DNA of 64,000 bases from Paraflavisolibacter caeni (GCF_025628885.1 NZ_JAOTIF010000005.1:124001-188000), one strand, 5' to 3'; positions 1 to 8,852 are shown, numbered from the stretch's first letter. The notes: generated from the sequence alone by a model not told the origin. Numbers and translations: made by a program.

Positions 1-1
1 T

Positions 2-481
2 GGTGTTGCCGACGACAAGGCAGTTTATGCTTACGTGCCGGATATGATCCGGTATTACCTCAACGAAGAGCCTATCCTCCCCAATGTTCCCACCTACCAA
101 TTAAGTGATGCTGATGCGAGGGAGTATGTCTTTGACAATATCCAACAAATGGTGATCAAACGCACTGATCAATCGGGAGGTTATGGAATGATCATGGGCA
201 ATAAAATAAGTGAAGAAGACTGGCTGAAGGCTAGAAAAGAAATTGAAAAAAGCCCTCGTAGCTTTATTGCACAACCAATTATTAAGCTATCAACTGTCCC
301 CTGCTTTATAGATGGGAAATTTCAACCCCGCCATGTTGATCTAAGGCCCTACGCCTTATGTGGACCCAATGGCGTCCAGATTGTGCCCGGCGGTCTCACC
401 CGAGTGGCATTGAAAGAAGGCTCCCTGGTGGTCAATTCTTCGCAGGGCGGTGGCAGTAAGGACACCTGGATCATTGATTAA
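2..481 (+). CDS. Circularly permuted ATP-grasp protein (DUF404/DUF407 type), C-terminal part
   Basis: The reading frame is already open at base 2, so the gene starts before the window and only about the last 159 residues are present. The visible part contains a run close to GVADDKAVYAYVPDMIRYY and then NEEPILPNVPTY, which I recognise from the circularly permuted ATP-grasp type 2 family; the end carries the D-L-R-P-Y and G-G-G-S-K-D-T-W segments of that family. Members are thought to act as peptide or amide ligases, but the substrate is unknown. It is followed after 39 bases by an alpha-E protein and then a transglutaminase, the usual partners, so a three-gene operon is likely. The family call is firm; the reaction is inference. 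Confidence 0.9.
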   Translation, partial: GVADDKAVYAYVPDMIRYYLNEEPILPNVPTYQLSDADAREYVFDNIQQMVIKRTDQSGGYGMIMGNKISEEDWLKARKEIEKSPRSFIAQPIIKLSTVPCFIDGKFQPRHVDLRPYALCGPNGVQIVPGGLTRVALKEGSLVVNSSQGGGSKDTWIID

Positions 482-520
482 TCACCAAATCTATTTCACC
501 TTAAAAATCGATCCCTCAAT

Positions 521-1459
521 ATGCTAAGTAGGATTGCTGATTCTTTATTTTGGCTGAGCAGGTATATGGAACGTGCTGATAGTTTGTTGCGCTTAACATC
601 CACTCACTATATTTCATCGCTCGACAAGGATTTAACCACCTATAGAAACTGGAAACCGGTACTGGAAACCTTTTCAGCCGCCAGCCCTAAAGAAATTGAA
701 ACTTTGGAAAATGATACGGAAGGAGCCCTTGTCAAACTGCTTATGGATGTATCTAACCATAATTCATTGAAATTAATAGTGAACCGTGCCCGCGAAAATG
801 CCCGTGGCGTACAGGACAATATCACAAAGGAGGTATGGGGCGAGGTAAACAAAATGTATCATCTCATCAACCAACCCATTCTGCTATCCCGCCTGAATGC
901 AAATGATGCCATGGAAGTAATGGATTGGTTCACCCAACATTGCGTAACATATACCGGCCTCACCCAAATAACCATGCCCAGGGGTACAGGCTGGGATTTC
1001 ATGAACCTTGGGATATACCTCGAGCGCACTTTGCAAACCATTACCTTTCTGCAAAAGCAGTTACAGTTGTTGAACCAAATGGAGACCGAGCCAAACGATA
1101 TTTTGTATTGGCGCTACCTCCTGCTCTCCCTTTCAGGCTACGAGCTTCATTTAAAGACTTATCAAAACACACATCACACCTACAATGTTTTGCACCAGGT
1201 GGTATTGAACGAAAGTTTCTCACATTCAATACTATATTCGCTTACCCATGTATCAAGCTTTTTAAACCGCGTAACAGATAAAGATGATGCGGAAGGAGCC
1301 AACCTACTGCGCCTGTTTGGAAGAACACATAGCAAAGTATGTTACATGGACCTGGAATTATTAAATGGCGAATGCCTGGAGCAGTTCTTAGAAGAATTAA
1401 CCGGCGAACTGCAACATTTTAATATTTTAATGGGTCAACATTTTTTCTCCTACTCTTAA
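521..1459 (+). CDS. Alpha-E domain protein (DUF403 family)
   Basis: The 312-residue protein opens with LSRIADSLFWLSRYMERAD, the hallmark start of the alpha-E (DUF403) family, and is predicted to be almost wholly helical with no signal peptide. Family members are nearly always encoded between a circularly permuted ATP-grasp protein and a transglutaminase-like protein, exactly as here, and are sometimes fused to the ATP-grasp protein. The molecular role is unknown; a part in making or modifying a peptide together with its neighbours is the usual guess. Length is normal for the family. The downstream gene begins 9 bases after the stop, supporting co-transcription. Confidence 0.92.
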   Translation: MLSRIADSLFWLSRYMERADSLLRLTSTHYISSLDKDLTTYRNWKPVLETFSAASPKEIETLENDTEGALVKLLMDVSNHNSLKLIVNRARENARGVQDNITKEVWGEVNKMYHLINQPILLSRLNANDAMEVMDWFTQHCVTYTGLTQITMPRGTGWDFMNLGIYLERTLQTITFLQKQLQLLNQMETEPNDILYWRYLLLSLSGYELHLKTYQNTHHTYNVLHQVVLNESFSHSILYSLTHVSSFLNRVTDKDDAEGANLLRLFGRTHSKVCYMDLELLNGECLEQFLEELTGELQHFNILMGQHFFSYS

Positions 1460-1468
1460 GAAACAGGC

Positions 1469-2413
1469 ATGGCAATATTTAAACTACATCACATCACTAA
1501 ATACGAATACGACAGGCTGGTAAAAGAAAGCATTAATGAAATAAAAATATTTCCATACCAATGCGCGCAGCAGGAAATCGTACAGCAGGAAGTCATGATT
1601 ACAGGAAATCCCGCCATTCAAACGTTTATCGATTATTGGGGCAATAAAAGCGGTTCTTTCAACCTACTGCAACCCCATAGTGAATTGGTTATTGAAAGCA
1701 GGTTGGTAATACGCACAACATCTTCAACACAATTATCTATCGATTTTCACTCAGGTTTTGATGATCTGCTTAGAGATGTTGACGGCCAGATCAACTTACT
1801 GGAACTATCCTCACCTGAAAGGATTGTTGCACAGGATGAAATTGAAAAGATCATTCAGAGCATCTATGCGCCTAACAAAAGCGTAGCAGCCGTTGTAGAA
1901 GGATGTTGCGAGTATATCTATAAATATTTCAAATACAAGAAAGGCATTACAACCACAGAAACAACTATTGACGAGATCCTGGACCATCAGTCAGGCGTAT
2001 GCCAGGATTTCGCCCACTTGATGCTACAGATCCTGCGTACAATGAAAATTCCCAGCCGCTACGTAAGCGGATATATCTGCCCGATCAAAAATGGCATGCG
2101 GGGGGAAGGCGCAACCCACGCCTGGGTAGATGTCTGGATACCCAATTATGGCTGGGCCGGTATTGACCCGACGAATAACATCTGGGTCACCAATCGTCAT
2201 ATAAAGCTGGCAGTGGGCCGCAATTTTGTTGACTGCACTCCTATAAAAGGCACATTTAAAGGACCGGCACTGCAAAAGCTTTCTGTTTATGTATCGATTG
2301 GTTACGAAGACGGGCAAATTTTTGAAGACATGAACGACGTAGATATGGAAACGCAGCAACCTACAACAGATCAGATACCAGACTATTTAGCCGGACAGCA
2401 GCAGCAACAGTAG
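1469..2413 (+). CDS. Transglutaminase-like cysteine protease family protein
   Basis: The 314-residue protein has an N-terminal beta domain typical of bacterial transglutaminase-like proteins (about residues 3-85), then a transglutaminase core. The likely catalytic triad is Cys178 (in SGVCQDFAH), His217 (in GATHAWVDV) and Asp233 (in GIDPTNN). Proteins of this class are usually proteases or amidases rather than true cross-linking enzymes. No signal peptide is seen, so it should act in the cytoplasm with the ATP-grasp and alpha-E proteins encoded just upstream. The C-terminus ends in a short glutamine run, which is probably disordered. The substrate cannot be told from sequence. Confidence 0.92.
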   Translation: MAIFKLHHITKYEYDRLVKESINEIKIFPYQCAQQEIVQQEVMITGNPAIQTFIDYWGNKSGSFNLLQPHSELVIESRLVIRTTSSTQLSIDFHSGFDDLLRDVDGQINLLELSSPERIVAQDEIEKIIQSIYAPNKSVAAVVEGCCEYIYKYFKYKKGITTTETTIDEILDHQSGVCQDFAHLMLQILRTMKIPSRYVSGYICPIKNGMRGEGATHAWVDVWIPNYGWAGIDPTNNIWVTNRHIKLAVGRNFVDCTPIKGTFKGPALQKLSVYVSIGYEDGQIFEDMNDVDMETQQPTTDQIPDYLAGQQQQQ

Positions 2414-2454
2414 TATGACAACTACGAACCACAAACTTTTCTTACTTTGCCAAA

Positions 2455-3735
2455 GTGAATGCAACAACACCTTTAGCAGAACGCATGCGCCCGGCAGCCC
2501 TGGACGAACTGGTCGGACAGGAACACCTCACTGGTGATAATAGTATTTTACGCACAGCGATCAATAGTGGCAAAATACCTTCTATGATCCTATGGGGACC
2601 GCCGGGAACGGGAAAGACTACCATTGCTAATGTGATAGCCAATACGTTGCACGCCCCCTTTTTCACATTGAGTGCTATAAGCGCAGGTGTGAAGGAAGTA
2701 CGTGAGGTGATCCAGCATGCACAAAAGCTTACAGGCGCTATTCTGTTCATAGACGAAATCCATCGCTTTAACAAAGGCCAGCAGGACGCCTTGTTGAGCG
2801 CTGTAGAAAAGGGCATTATCAGGCTCATTGGTGCCACCACAGAAAACCCCTCATTCGAAGTAAACAGCGCCTTACTCAGCCGCTGCCAGGTGTATGTGCT
2901 CAAGCCGTTGACCACTGACGACATGAATCATTTGTTGCAACAGGCCATTCAAAAAGATGACTGGCTAAAGCAGAAAAACATTCAATTACAGGAAACTGAA
3001 GCCCTGATTAATCTTTCAGGTGGAGATGCCAGGAAGTTGCTCAACTTGCTGGAACTGGTAGTTCAAAATGCTACCCCAACCACCGGCACTCCTACTGCCA
3101 TTATCATTACCAATGATCTTGTATTCGATATTGCCCAGCAGCGCATTGCCCTTTACGATAAAAGCGGTGAACAGCATTACGACATCATATCCGCTTTTAT
3201 CAAATCAATGCGGGGCAGCGATCCCAATGGAGCCATTTACTGGTTGGCGCGCATGATCGAGGGGGGTGAAGATGTTAAATTCATTGCCAGGCGTATGGTA
3301 ATTTTTGCATCCGAAGATATTGGCAATGCCAATCCTACAGCTTTAGTCCTTGCGAATGCCACCTTTGATGCGGTAAATAAAATAGGTTACCCCGAGTCGA
3401 GGATCATACTGGCGCAATGTGCCACCTATCTTGCTTCTTCCCACAAAAGCAATGCTTCTTACATGGCTATTGAAGAAGCGCTGGATAAGGTACGCAGAGA
3501 AGGCGATTTACCTGTGCCCTTGCACATCCGGAATGCACCAACAGGACTGATGAAAAACTTGGGATATGGCAAAAACTATAAGTATGCGCATGACTATGTC
3601 GGCAACTTTGCAGAGCAGGAATTCCTGCCCTCAGAAATTGCAGGCACAGTCTTTTACGATCCAGGCAAAAACCCAAGGGAAGAAGAATTGAGAAAGTTCC
3701 TGAGAAGCTTATGGAAGGATAAATACGGGTATTGA
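2455..3735 (+). CDS. rarA: Replication-associated recombination protein A (AAA+ ATPase)
   Basis: This 426-residue protein matches RarA/MgsA over its whole length. Walker A is GPPGTGKT at 48-55, Walker B is LFID-E at 97-101 followed by IHRFN, and the sensor-1 segment GATTENPSFE follows. The second half has the RarA C-terminal domains, including SDPNGAIYWLARM and the late P-L-H-I-R-N-A-P-T segment. RarA acts at stalled replication forks and is related to clamp-loader subunits. Translation appears to start at a GTG codon; no earlier in-frame start fits the family. A weak TAnnTTTG-like hexamer region ends only a few bases before that GTG, so the leader could be very short. It is on the same strand as the preceding trio but functionally unrelated. 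Confidence 0.95.
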   Translation: MNATTPLAERMRPAALDELVGQEHLTGDNSILRTAINSGKIPSMILWGPPGTGKTTIANVIANTLHAPFFTLSAISAGVKEVREVIQHAQKLTGAILFIDEIHRFNKGQQDALLSAVEKGIIRLIGATTENPSFEVNSALLSRCQVYVLKPLTTDDMNHLLQQAIQKDDWLKQKNIQLQETEALINLSGGDARKLLNLLELVVQNATPTTGTPTAIIITNDLVFDIAQQRIALYDKSGEQHYDIISAFIKSMRGSDPNGAIYWLARMIEGGEDVKFIARRMVIFASEDIGNANPTALVLANATFDAVNKIGYPESRIILAQCATYLASSHKSNASYMAIEEALDKVRREGDLPVPLHIRNAPTGLMKNLGYGKNYKYAHDYVGNFAEQEFLPSEIAGTVFYDPGKNPREEELRKFLRSLWKDKYGY

Positions 3736-3806
3736 AGAAATAATTTTCTTTCGTATCCTCCCTTCCCCCCGGCTTTATATTCTTCATTTTACATTTCCAC
3801 CCCACC

Positions 3807-4019
3807 TTATAGAGATGTTATAGAGACCTTATAGAGACCTTATAGAGACCCTACTGCAGTGTAACTACATAGGAACTCCCTGCCTACTCAGTATCAACTC
3901 CGTACTTAAGCCGTACCATAGGCGTACTTTAGGTATACTTTAAGCATACCTAAGCCGATGCTACTTCGACCATCCTTCGATCATCCTTCGACTATCCTTC
4001 GACTATGCTTCGATCTGAA
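3807..4019. repeat. Degenerate 11-bp tandem repeat array
   Basis: The non-coding stretch after rarA is built from 11-base units that change in sequence but keep the period. Four TTATAGAGACC-like units fill 3807-3850. Looser ACT-centred units follow at 3851-3900. Five units of the type CGTACTTTAGG / TATACTTTAAG lie at 3901-3955. Five TTCGACTATCC-like units lie at 3965-4019, the last degenerate. A second array of the same style is at 21091-21155. The period was read directly from the sequence; function is unknown. Confidence 0.85.
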
Positions 4020-4142
4020 TTGAGCAAATGCTCATAAATAAGAGGAAAACAACCTGCAGGCAGAACGCCTTCAAGGCCCTGAATGGAGGCAACAGGGCTG
4101 AGCCTAAAGGTACTAAACCTACCCCCACTTTCCAAGTTCTGC

Positions 4143-4205
4143 CCACCCAACTCCCAACTCCAAACCTCAAACTGCAAACCTCAATACCCCATTCGTCATT
4201 CAAAC
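4143..4205. repeat. Heptamer repeat array
   Basis: Nine consecutive 7-base units run through this non-coding stretch: CCACCCA, ACTCCCA, ACTCCAA, ACCTCAA, ACTGCAA, ACCTCAA, TACCCCA, TTCGTCA, TTCAAAC. The period is 7 throughout while bases drift. The strand is strongly C/A rich. Related heptamer-based repeats occur at 20984, 32498 and 36470. Open frames on the other strand here are low-complexity and not credible genes. Confidence 0.75.
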
Positions 4206-4281
4206 TTGTCCACCCCTGGCGGATTCGAATCATTCGTCATCCCCTAGATACTCCCAGGATAAAGCGTGAAAATGGTAAATT

Positions 4282-5697
4282 TCAATTTCCTTCCAATCTG
4301 ATAAACCTATTTACGCATGCAGGTATTTCTTCCTCCAGGTGGGTCACATAAATCAGCGTCTTATTGGTAAGCGTACAGATCTGGTCCACGATTGCTTTGA
4401 ACATTCTTGCCTGCTCTACATCCAGACCCTGAGCAGGCTCGTCCAGGATCAAAAGGGAGGGATTTTTAACCAATGCCCTGGCCAATAAGGTTAATCGCTG
4501 TTCACTGGCAGAAAGATGACTCAATAAGCGGTTACTGATATGTTGCAGTCCAAACAACCGGATCCACTCTGATACCCTGCTTATTTGCGCCTCATTCAAT
4601 TGTCTGAATAAACCAATCGTATCAAAAAGGCCTGATGCAATAGCTTTAAACACAGAAATTGAAGGAGGAAAATATAAATGCAGTTCCGTAGAAACATACC
4701 CTATCCTTTTCTTAATGTCCCATATACTTTCACCACTACCCCTTTTTCTATCAAACAAATAAATTTCGTTGGCATAGGCCTGTGGGTTATCCCCTGTAAT
4801 TAAACTTAGCAAAGTTGACTTTCCTGCACCATTAGGACCAGACAAGGCCCAGCGCTCCCCCTCTTTTACCTGCCATGAAACGTTCTTCAATATCTCTTTT
4901 GCCCCATACTGCACCCGGACGTTTTTCATATAAACTGCATTTTCAAACTCATGCACCTTATCCATCCCAGCCAGCTTTTGCAACAACACTATATCGATCT
5001 GAACCGGCTGCTTTTCCTGTTGTGGTAAGGAATTATACTCTTGTGCAGTATACAACTTTGCATTTCCCTGTTCGTTTAGCACTAATATATTGGTAATAAA
5101 AGAAGGCACAGCGTTTTGAGCAGTAACGATTATAATATGAATGCCATGTTGTGCCACCTTATGTAATATGTGCTCCAAACTGCTCCTTGCTGTTACATCA
5201 AGTCCGGTAAACGGGTTATCCAATAATAGTATACCAGGCTGCTGCAACAATGCCTTAGCCAGTTGTAAACGCTTATTTTCTCCATTAGAAAGCTGTATCA
5301 ACCTGCGATTCCACAGATTATTGATTCCAAGCAGGTCCAGAAGACTGGTTAATTCCTCTCTGAAAGGTACATATGGCTGTAAGTATTCCTTGACAGTGAT
5401 CGTATCTTCCGCATCAAAAGAGTTAAACCTTTGCTGGTAATAGAAGTTTGAAGTATTGGACAGATTCTTAAACTTGTGTTGTTGCTCTACCATTACTACC
5501 CTTATACCCTTCTCCATCTCTATTCGGCCACTATGGAACTGCAGTCCGGCCAAGGCATGCAAAAGCGTAGTTTTCCCACTGCCGGAAGGGCCTACTACAG
5601 CCCACTGTTCATGTTCGTTTACTTCAAAAGAAACAGGATTGATAACACACCTTGAGCCCAGTTTCACCGATAACTCAACCGCTTTGATCATTGTCAT
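4282..5697 (-). CDS. Double ATP-binding-cassette protein (ModF/PhrA-like)
   Basis: The protein of about 471 residues carries two ABC ATPase domains in tandem and no membrane segment. The first has Walker A GPSGSGKTT and signature LSNGEN; the second has Walker A GPNGAGKST, signature HLSASEQ and Walker B ILDEPAQGLD. The Walker B of the first domain reads LLLDNPFTGLD, with Asn where the catalytic Glu normally sits, so that site may bind but not hydrolyse ATP. Arrangement and length match ModF and the photorepair protein PhrA, whose roles are poorly defined. I chose the ATG at 5697 because residues before it, down from 5769, are not family-like and would run through the divergent promoter. A second ATG lies two codons later at 5691. 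Confidence 0.85.
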   Translation of the reverse strand: MTMIKAVELSVKLGSRCVINPVSFEVNEHEQWAVVGPSGSGKTTLLHALAGLQFHSGRIEMEKGIRVVMVEQQHKFKNLSNTSNFYYQQRFNSFDAEDTITVKEYLQPYVPFREELTSLLDLLGINNLWNRRLIQLSNGENKRLQLAKALLQQPGILLLDNPFTGLDVTARSSLEHILHKVAQHGIHIIIVTAQNAVPSFITNILVLNEQGNAKLYTAQEYNSLPQQEKQPVQIDIVLLQKLAGMDKVHEFENAVYMKNVRVQYGAKEILKNVSWQVKEGERWALSGPNGAGKSTLLSLITGDNPQAYANEIYLFDRKRGSGESIWDIKKRIGYVSTELHLYFPPSISVFKAIASGLFDTIGLFRQLNEAQISRVSEWIRLFGLQHISNRLLSHLSASEQRLTLLARALVKNPSLLILDEPAQGLDVEQARMFKAIVDQICTLTNKTLIYVTHLEEEIPACVNRFIRLEGN

Positions 5698-5731
5698 AAT
5701 GCAAACTAAGAAACTAAAGATAAGTTGTATG

Positions 5732-5745
5732 CAAAAGTAGCTTTG
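5732..5745. promoter_or_regulatory. Overlapping divergent -7 promoter elements
   Basis: The 14 bases CAAAAGTAGCTTTG read as TAGCTTTG on the plus strand (5738-5745) and TACTTTTG on the minus strand (5739-5732). Both fit the Bacteroidota -7 consensus TAnnTTTG exactly and share two bases. They face the acetyltransferase gene at 5774 and the ABC gene starting at 5697. The -33 elements are not clear on either side. Confidence 0.5.
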
Positions 5746-5773
5746 CCTATGAATTGTACTTTTACTCAAATAA

Positions 5774-6229
5774 ATGATGATGAACCAGAACTGGGTAATA
5801 AAAGCCTTTAATGAACTCGCTCCAAATGAACTTTATGCTATTCTTCGCTTAAGAAGTGAAGTATTTGTAGTGGAACAGAATTGTGTTTTCCTGGATATGG
5901 ACAACAAAGATCAACAGTGCCATCACCTCATGGGGATACAGGATGGAAAACTCGTCGCGTATACACGCCTTGCCCCACCAGGTCACATATACGAACAACC
6001 TTCAATCGGAAGGGTAGTAACGGCTCCGGAAGTACGCAATTCAGGTATAGGTAAGATATTAATGAAGCAATCTATTAATGGCATCATTCAGTTATATGGA
6101 AGTCAACCGATTAAAATCGGAGCACAGTTATACTTAAAAAAATTCTATGAGTCATTCGGATTTCAGCAAATCAGTGATGTTTATCTAGAAGATGGTATTG
6201 AACACATTTACATGCTCAAAACAAATTAA
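5774..6229 (+). CDS. GNAT family N-acetyltransferase, ElaA type
   Basis: The 151-residue protein follows the ElaA pattern: near the start it has R-L-R-S-E-V-F-V-V-E-Q-N, then D-M-D-N-K-D and HHLMG, then the acetyl-CoA binding strand and loop GRVVTAPEVRNSGIGKILM with the R-x-x-G-x-G motif. It is a cytosolic acetyl-CoA dependent transferase; the acceptor of ElaA proteins is not established. ATG at 5774 and the next ATG three bases later are both possible starts. It is divergent from the double-ABC gene, with overlapping promoters. Confidence 0.9.
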   Translation: MMMNQNWVIKAFNELAPNELYAILRLRSEVFVVEQNCVFLDMDNKDQQCHHLMGIQDGKLVAYTRLAPPGHIYEQPSIGRVVTAPEVRNSGIGKILMKQSINGIIQLYGSQPIKIGAQLYLKKFYESFGFQQISDVYLEDGIEHIYMLKTN

Positions 6230-6356
6230 ACTAAAATTATATAAGGCCATACCCTTAGTTATAAAAAATTTTAAAGTCACTTGTTGCGACTTACAAGTAT
6301 TCATTTTAATTTAGAATTTTTAATCCCAAGCCTTTCGAAAACGTAATCCGACTGCT

Positions 6357-7355
6357 ATGAAGAAGACTTTACCAGGTTGTGTAGGTGTAATTATTTTTTT
6401 TGCGACTTTACTTATTTCCTCAAAGCAATCATTTTCTCAATCCATTACTACCGGAAACGGCAAACTCGAGATTGGCCTTGGCATTGGACCTATGATCTTT
6501 CTTGGAGACCTGGGTGGCAACCAGGGAAAAGGAAAGACCTTTCTTAAGGATGTCAACTTCTCTATAACGAACCTTTCAAAAGGTGCTTATATCAATTTAT
6601 ATCCTACAGAATGGCTAGGCTTCAGGTTTGCAGCTAATCACGGCGTTCTTGAAGGATATGATAGCCTGATCAGAGATAAAGGAGGTAACGAACTATTCAG
6701 GAAAAAGCGTAACCTGATGTTTCGTTCATCCATGTTGGAAGCTTTTTTTGCTGCCGAATTTTACCCCACTGTATTTTTAGAAAGATTTGACGAACTGAAA
6801 GGCAAATTCCGTCCTTACGGGCTGGTTGGATTTGGGATGTTCAAGTTCAACCCCAAAGGCCAATACATTAATTCGAATGGTACCAGGCGCTGGGTTGACC
6901 TGAAACCTCTCCAACTTGAAGGACAGGGAATGGATGAATATCCTAACCGTAAACCTTATAATCTGACAGCGTTTGAAGTTCCAATGGGTTTTGGATTTAA
7001 ATATTATTTCAGTAATAACAAATTCATAGGGCTTGAGATTTTGCATCGTGTTACATCAACAGATTACATTGATGATGTAAGTAAAACTTATATCGACGCA
7101 AACCTATTTGATAAATACCTGACACCGGAAAATGCAACGATGGCAAAGCAATTATATTTCAGGGAAAATATTGCCAATCCATCTACAAGGCCATCAGGCC
7201 CCGCTATCAACGAACAGCGTGGAGATCCTACGGAAAATGATTCCTATTTCTCTTCCATTCTGCGTTTTGGCTGGCGCCTGGGAGGTAATAACACGCCGGA
7301 AGGCAGAGCAGCTCGTCGAGCAGCCAATCAATTACGTTGTCCTGTTTTTTATTAA
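6357..7355 (+). CDS. Outer membrane beta-barrel protein
   Basis: The 332-residue protein begins with a signal peptide of about 27 residues ending near S-F-S-Q. The mature part has alternating amphipathic strands such as LEIGLGIGPMIFLGD, WLGFRFAANHG and YGLVGFGMFKFNP, and a penultimate barrel strand SSILRFGWRLG, which fits an 8-10 strand OmpA/OmpX-like barrel in the outer membrane. I do not recognise a specific function. The next gene, 48 bases downstream, is also exported and could share its transcript. Confidence 0.8.
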   Translation: MKKTLPGCVGVIIFFATLLISSKQSFSQSITTGNGKLEIGLGIGPMIFLGDLGGNQGKGKTFLKDVNFSITNLSKGAYINLYPTEWLGFRFAANHGVLEGYDSLIRDKGGNELFRKKRNLMFRSSMLEAFFAAEFYPTVFLERFDELKGKFRPYGLVGFGMFKFNPKGQYINSNGTRRWVDLKPLQLEGQGMDEYPNRKPYNLTAFEVPMGFGFKYYFSNNKFIGLEILHRVTSTDYIDDVSKTYIDANLFDKYLTPENATMAKQLYFRENIANPSTRPSGPAINEQRGDPTENDSYFSSILRFGWRLGGNNTPEGRAARRAANQLRCPVFY

Positions 7356-7403
7356 GCAATGGTTAACCCTATAAAACATACAAACCAAAAACTGACATAA
7401 TAA

Positions 7404-7796
7404 ATGAACTTGAATAAATATATACGGCTTTCTGCCTTTTTCCTTTTGCTCACAGTTATTACTATAACTGGTGAAGCAAACAAAGGCATTAACCAATCCA
7501 TCTTTAATATTGTACCAATCCCTGTTGACTCAGTGAGGTGTGAGCTTTTGCATGAAAAAAAGCCCTCTGCCCATTTATTTTCAAGTGCTGGCCGCGAGGG
7601 GATTACATTTATGAATTCAAAGGGTGATCAGCCTTTGGAATTCTTCATTTTCGACCTTGAGGGAGCCCTGATTCACCAAACCATATTGCAACCTAAAGAA
7701 AAGAAAACAGTAAAATATCTCAAAAAAGGTGTTTATTTATATGACCTGTTCTATAAAGATGAAGGTGTAGAACGTGGAAAGATCACTATTCAATAA
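7404..7796 (+). CDS. Small exported protein resembling a lone T9SS-type sorting domain
   Basis: The 130-residue protein starts with a hydrophobic signal segment of about 22 residues. The remaining part looks like a single beta-sandwich: it contains F-F-I-F-D-L-E-G-A-L-I and ends K-K-G-V-Y-L-Y-D-L-F followed by G-K-I-T-I-Q. That layout (a fold of about 70-80 residues with a late GVY strand and a terminal K-x-T-I-x strand) is like the type A C-terminal domain used by type IX secretion, but here there is almost no cargo in front of it. Function is unknown; the similarity is my reading of the pattern and needs a profile search. Confidence 0.6.
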   Translation: MNLNKYIRLSAFFLLLTVITITGEANKGINQSIFNIVPIPVDSVRCELLHEKKPSAHLFSSAGREGITFMNSKGDQPLEFFIFDLEGALIHQTILQPKEKKTVKYLKKGVYLYDLFYKDEGVERGKITIQ

Positions 7797-8261
7797 AATA
7801 TAACCAATAAGCGGCAGAGTATACTGGATAAAGTTGATTTGAAAGGTTGAGTAACCTAATCCGTTCCCTATATTTTTGTCCGACAAAACTTTATTTAAGT
7901 TCCTCTGCCTCCCCTTATTGGTATCTGAAAAACATAAACAAACCTTCATAGCCCAAGCCTAAATTCTTTCCCTCCAAAACTTCCTTTTTTTCTGATCTGG
8001 CTTAAATTCTTTAGCAAAAGGAATTAAATTTGACACAGCAATAAAGACAATGACTGAGCTTTAAGTTGAATCCTACACCTATTCATTAAGACACCGATTT
8101 TAATTAAGAACTTAAGAGAAGCTGTTCCTTATTACTCTCTATTTTTAGTTCGAATAAATCCACCTTTGAAAAGCCCTCCAGGATCTACCGTCCAATGAAT
8201 CTACCCCATCAAATTGTATATGCTTCAGGCATGTATACCTTTAACTATTAAACCCAACCGT
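7797..8261. other. Non-coding stretch, nothing recognised
   Basis: About 465 bases between two plus-strand genes. I see no convincing frame, RNA gene, terminator hairpin or repeat. It should hold the promoter of the Yip1-family gene. Confidence 0.5.
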
Positions 8262-8819
8262 ATGAACCTGATAGACAGAGTTAAAAATCTTTTGATGAAT
8301 CCTAAAACAGAATGGCTGGCTATTAAAACAGAAAATGCAACTGTTCAGGAAATGCTTACTTCTTATGTGATTCCTTTATCCATTGTTCCAGCCGTTTTTG
8401 CCCTGCTTTCAGGATTAATCTGGCACTCCATAGGTCTTGGGCTAGCCAATGCCCTGGCAGCTATAGCCATGGCTATTATAGGATTTTATGCCGGCACCTA
8501 CATTGCAGATGCTTTGGCACCTACATTTTCCTCAGAGAAAGACCTGGACAGATCAGCACAACTAGTTGGGTATTCTTACACACCCAATGCAGTTGCCAGT
8601 ATTTTAGGTATTATTCCTTTTCTTAGTTTCATTGTTGTGATAGCAGGATTTGGCTATATGGTTTATTTGATGTACCTGGGGATAACACCATTAAAAAAAA
8701 CACCTGATGAAAAAAGGGTAGCCTATATCGTTGTTATCCTGTTGGTACAACTCATCCTGTTTTTTGTACTGTCTGCCATCTTCACTTCCATCATATTCCG
8801 CAACTATTTCATCTACTGA
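8262..8819 (+). CDS. Yip1 family integral membrane protein
   Basis: About 185 residues with a short cytosolic start (N-L-I-D-R-V-K-N-L-L-M-N-P-K-T-E-W) followed by about five hydrophobic segments, the layout of bacterial Yip1-domain proteins. The start at 8262 gives this family-typical N-terminus; an earlier in-frame ATG at 8214 would add 16 residues of poor quality. The protein sits in the cytoplasmic membrane, and the role of bacterial Yip1 proteins is unknown. It converges on uvrA with a hairpin terminator between them. Confidence 0.82.
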   Translation: MNLIDRVKNLLMNPKTEWLAIKTENATVQEMLTSYVIPLSIVPAVFALLSGLIWHSIGLGLANALAAIAMAIIGFYAGTYIADALAPTFSSEKDLDRSAQLVGYSYTPNAVASILGIIPFLSFIVVIAGFGYMVYLMYLGITPLKKTPDEKRVAYIVVILLVQLILFFVLSAIFTSIIFRNYFIY

Positions 8820-8852
8820 TGTAACGAATTGAGACAAGTTGCCATAAAGGCC

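Noticed and set aside
925-1281. 118-codon plus-strand frame inside the alpha-E gene
   Set aside because: Shadow frame; the alpha-E reading frame is clearly the coding one.
3992-4233. Overlapping minus-strand frames of 61-76 codons downstream of rarA
   Set aside because: They run through the 11-bp and heptamer repeat arrays, give low-complexity protein and have no family signal.
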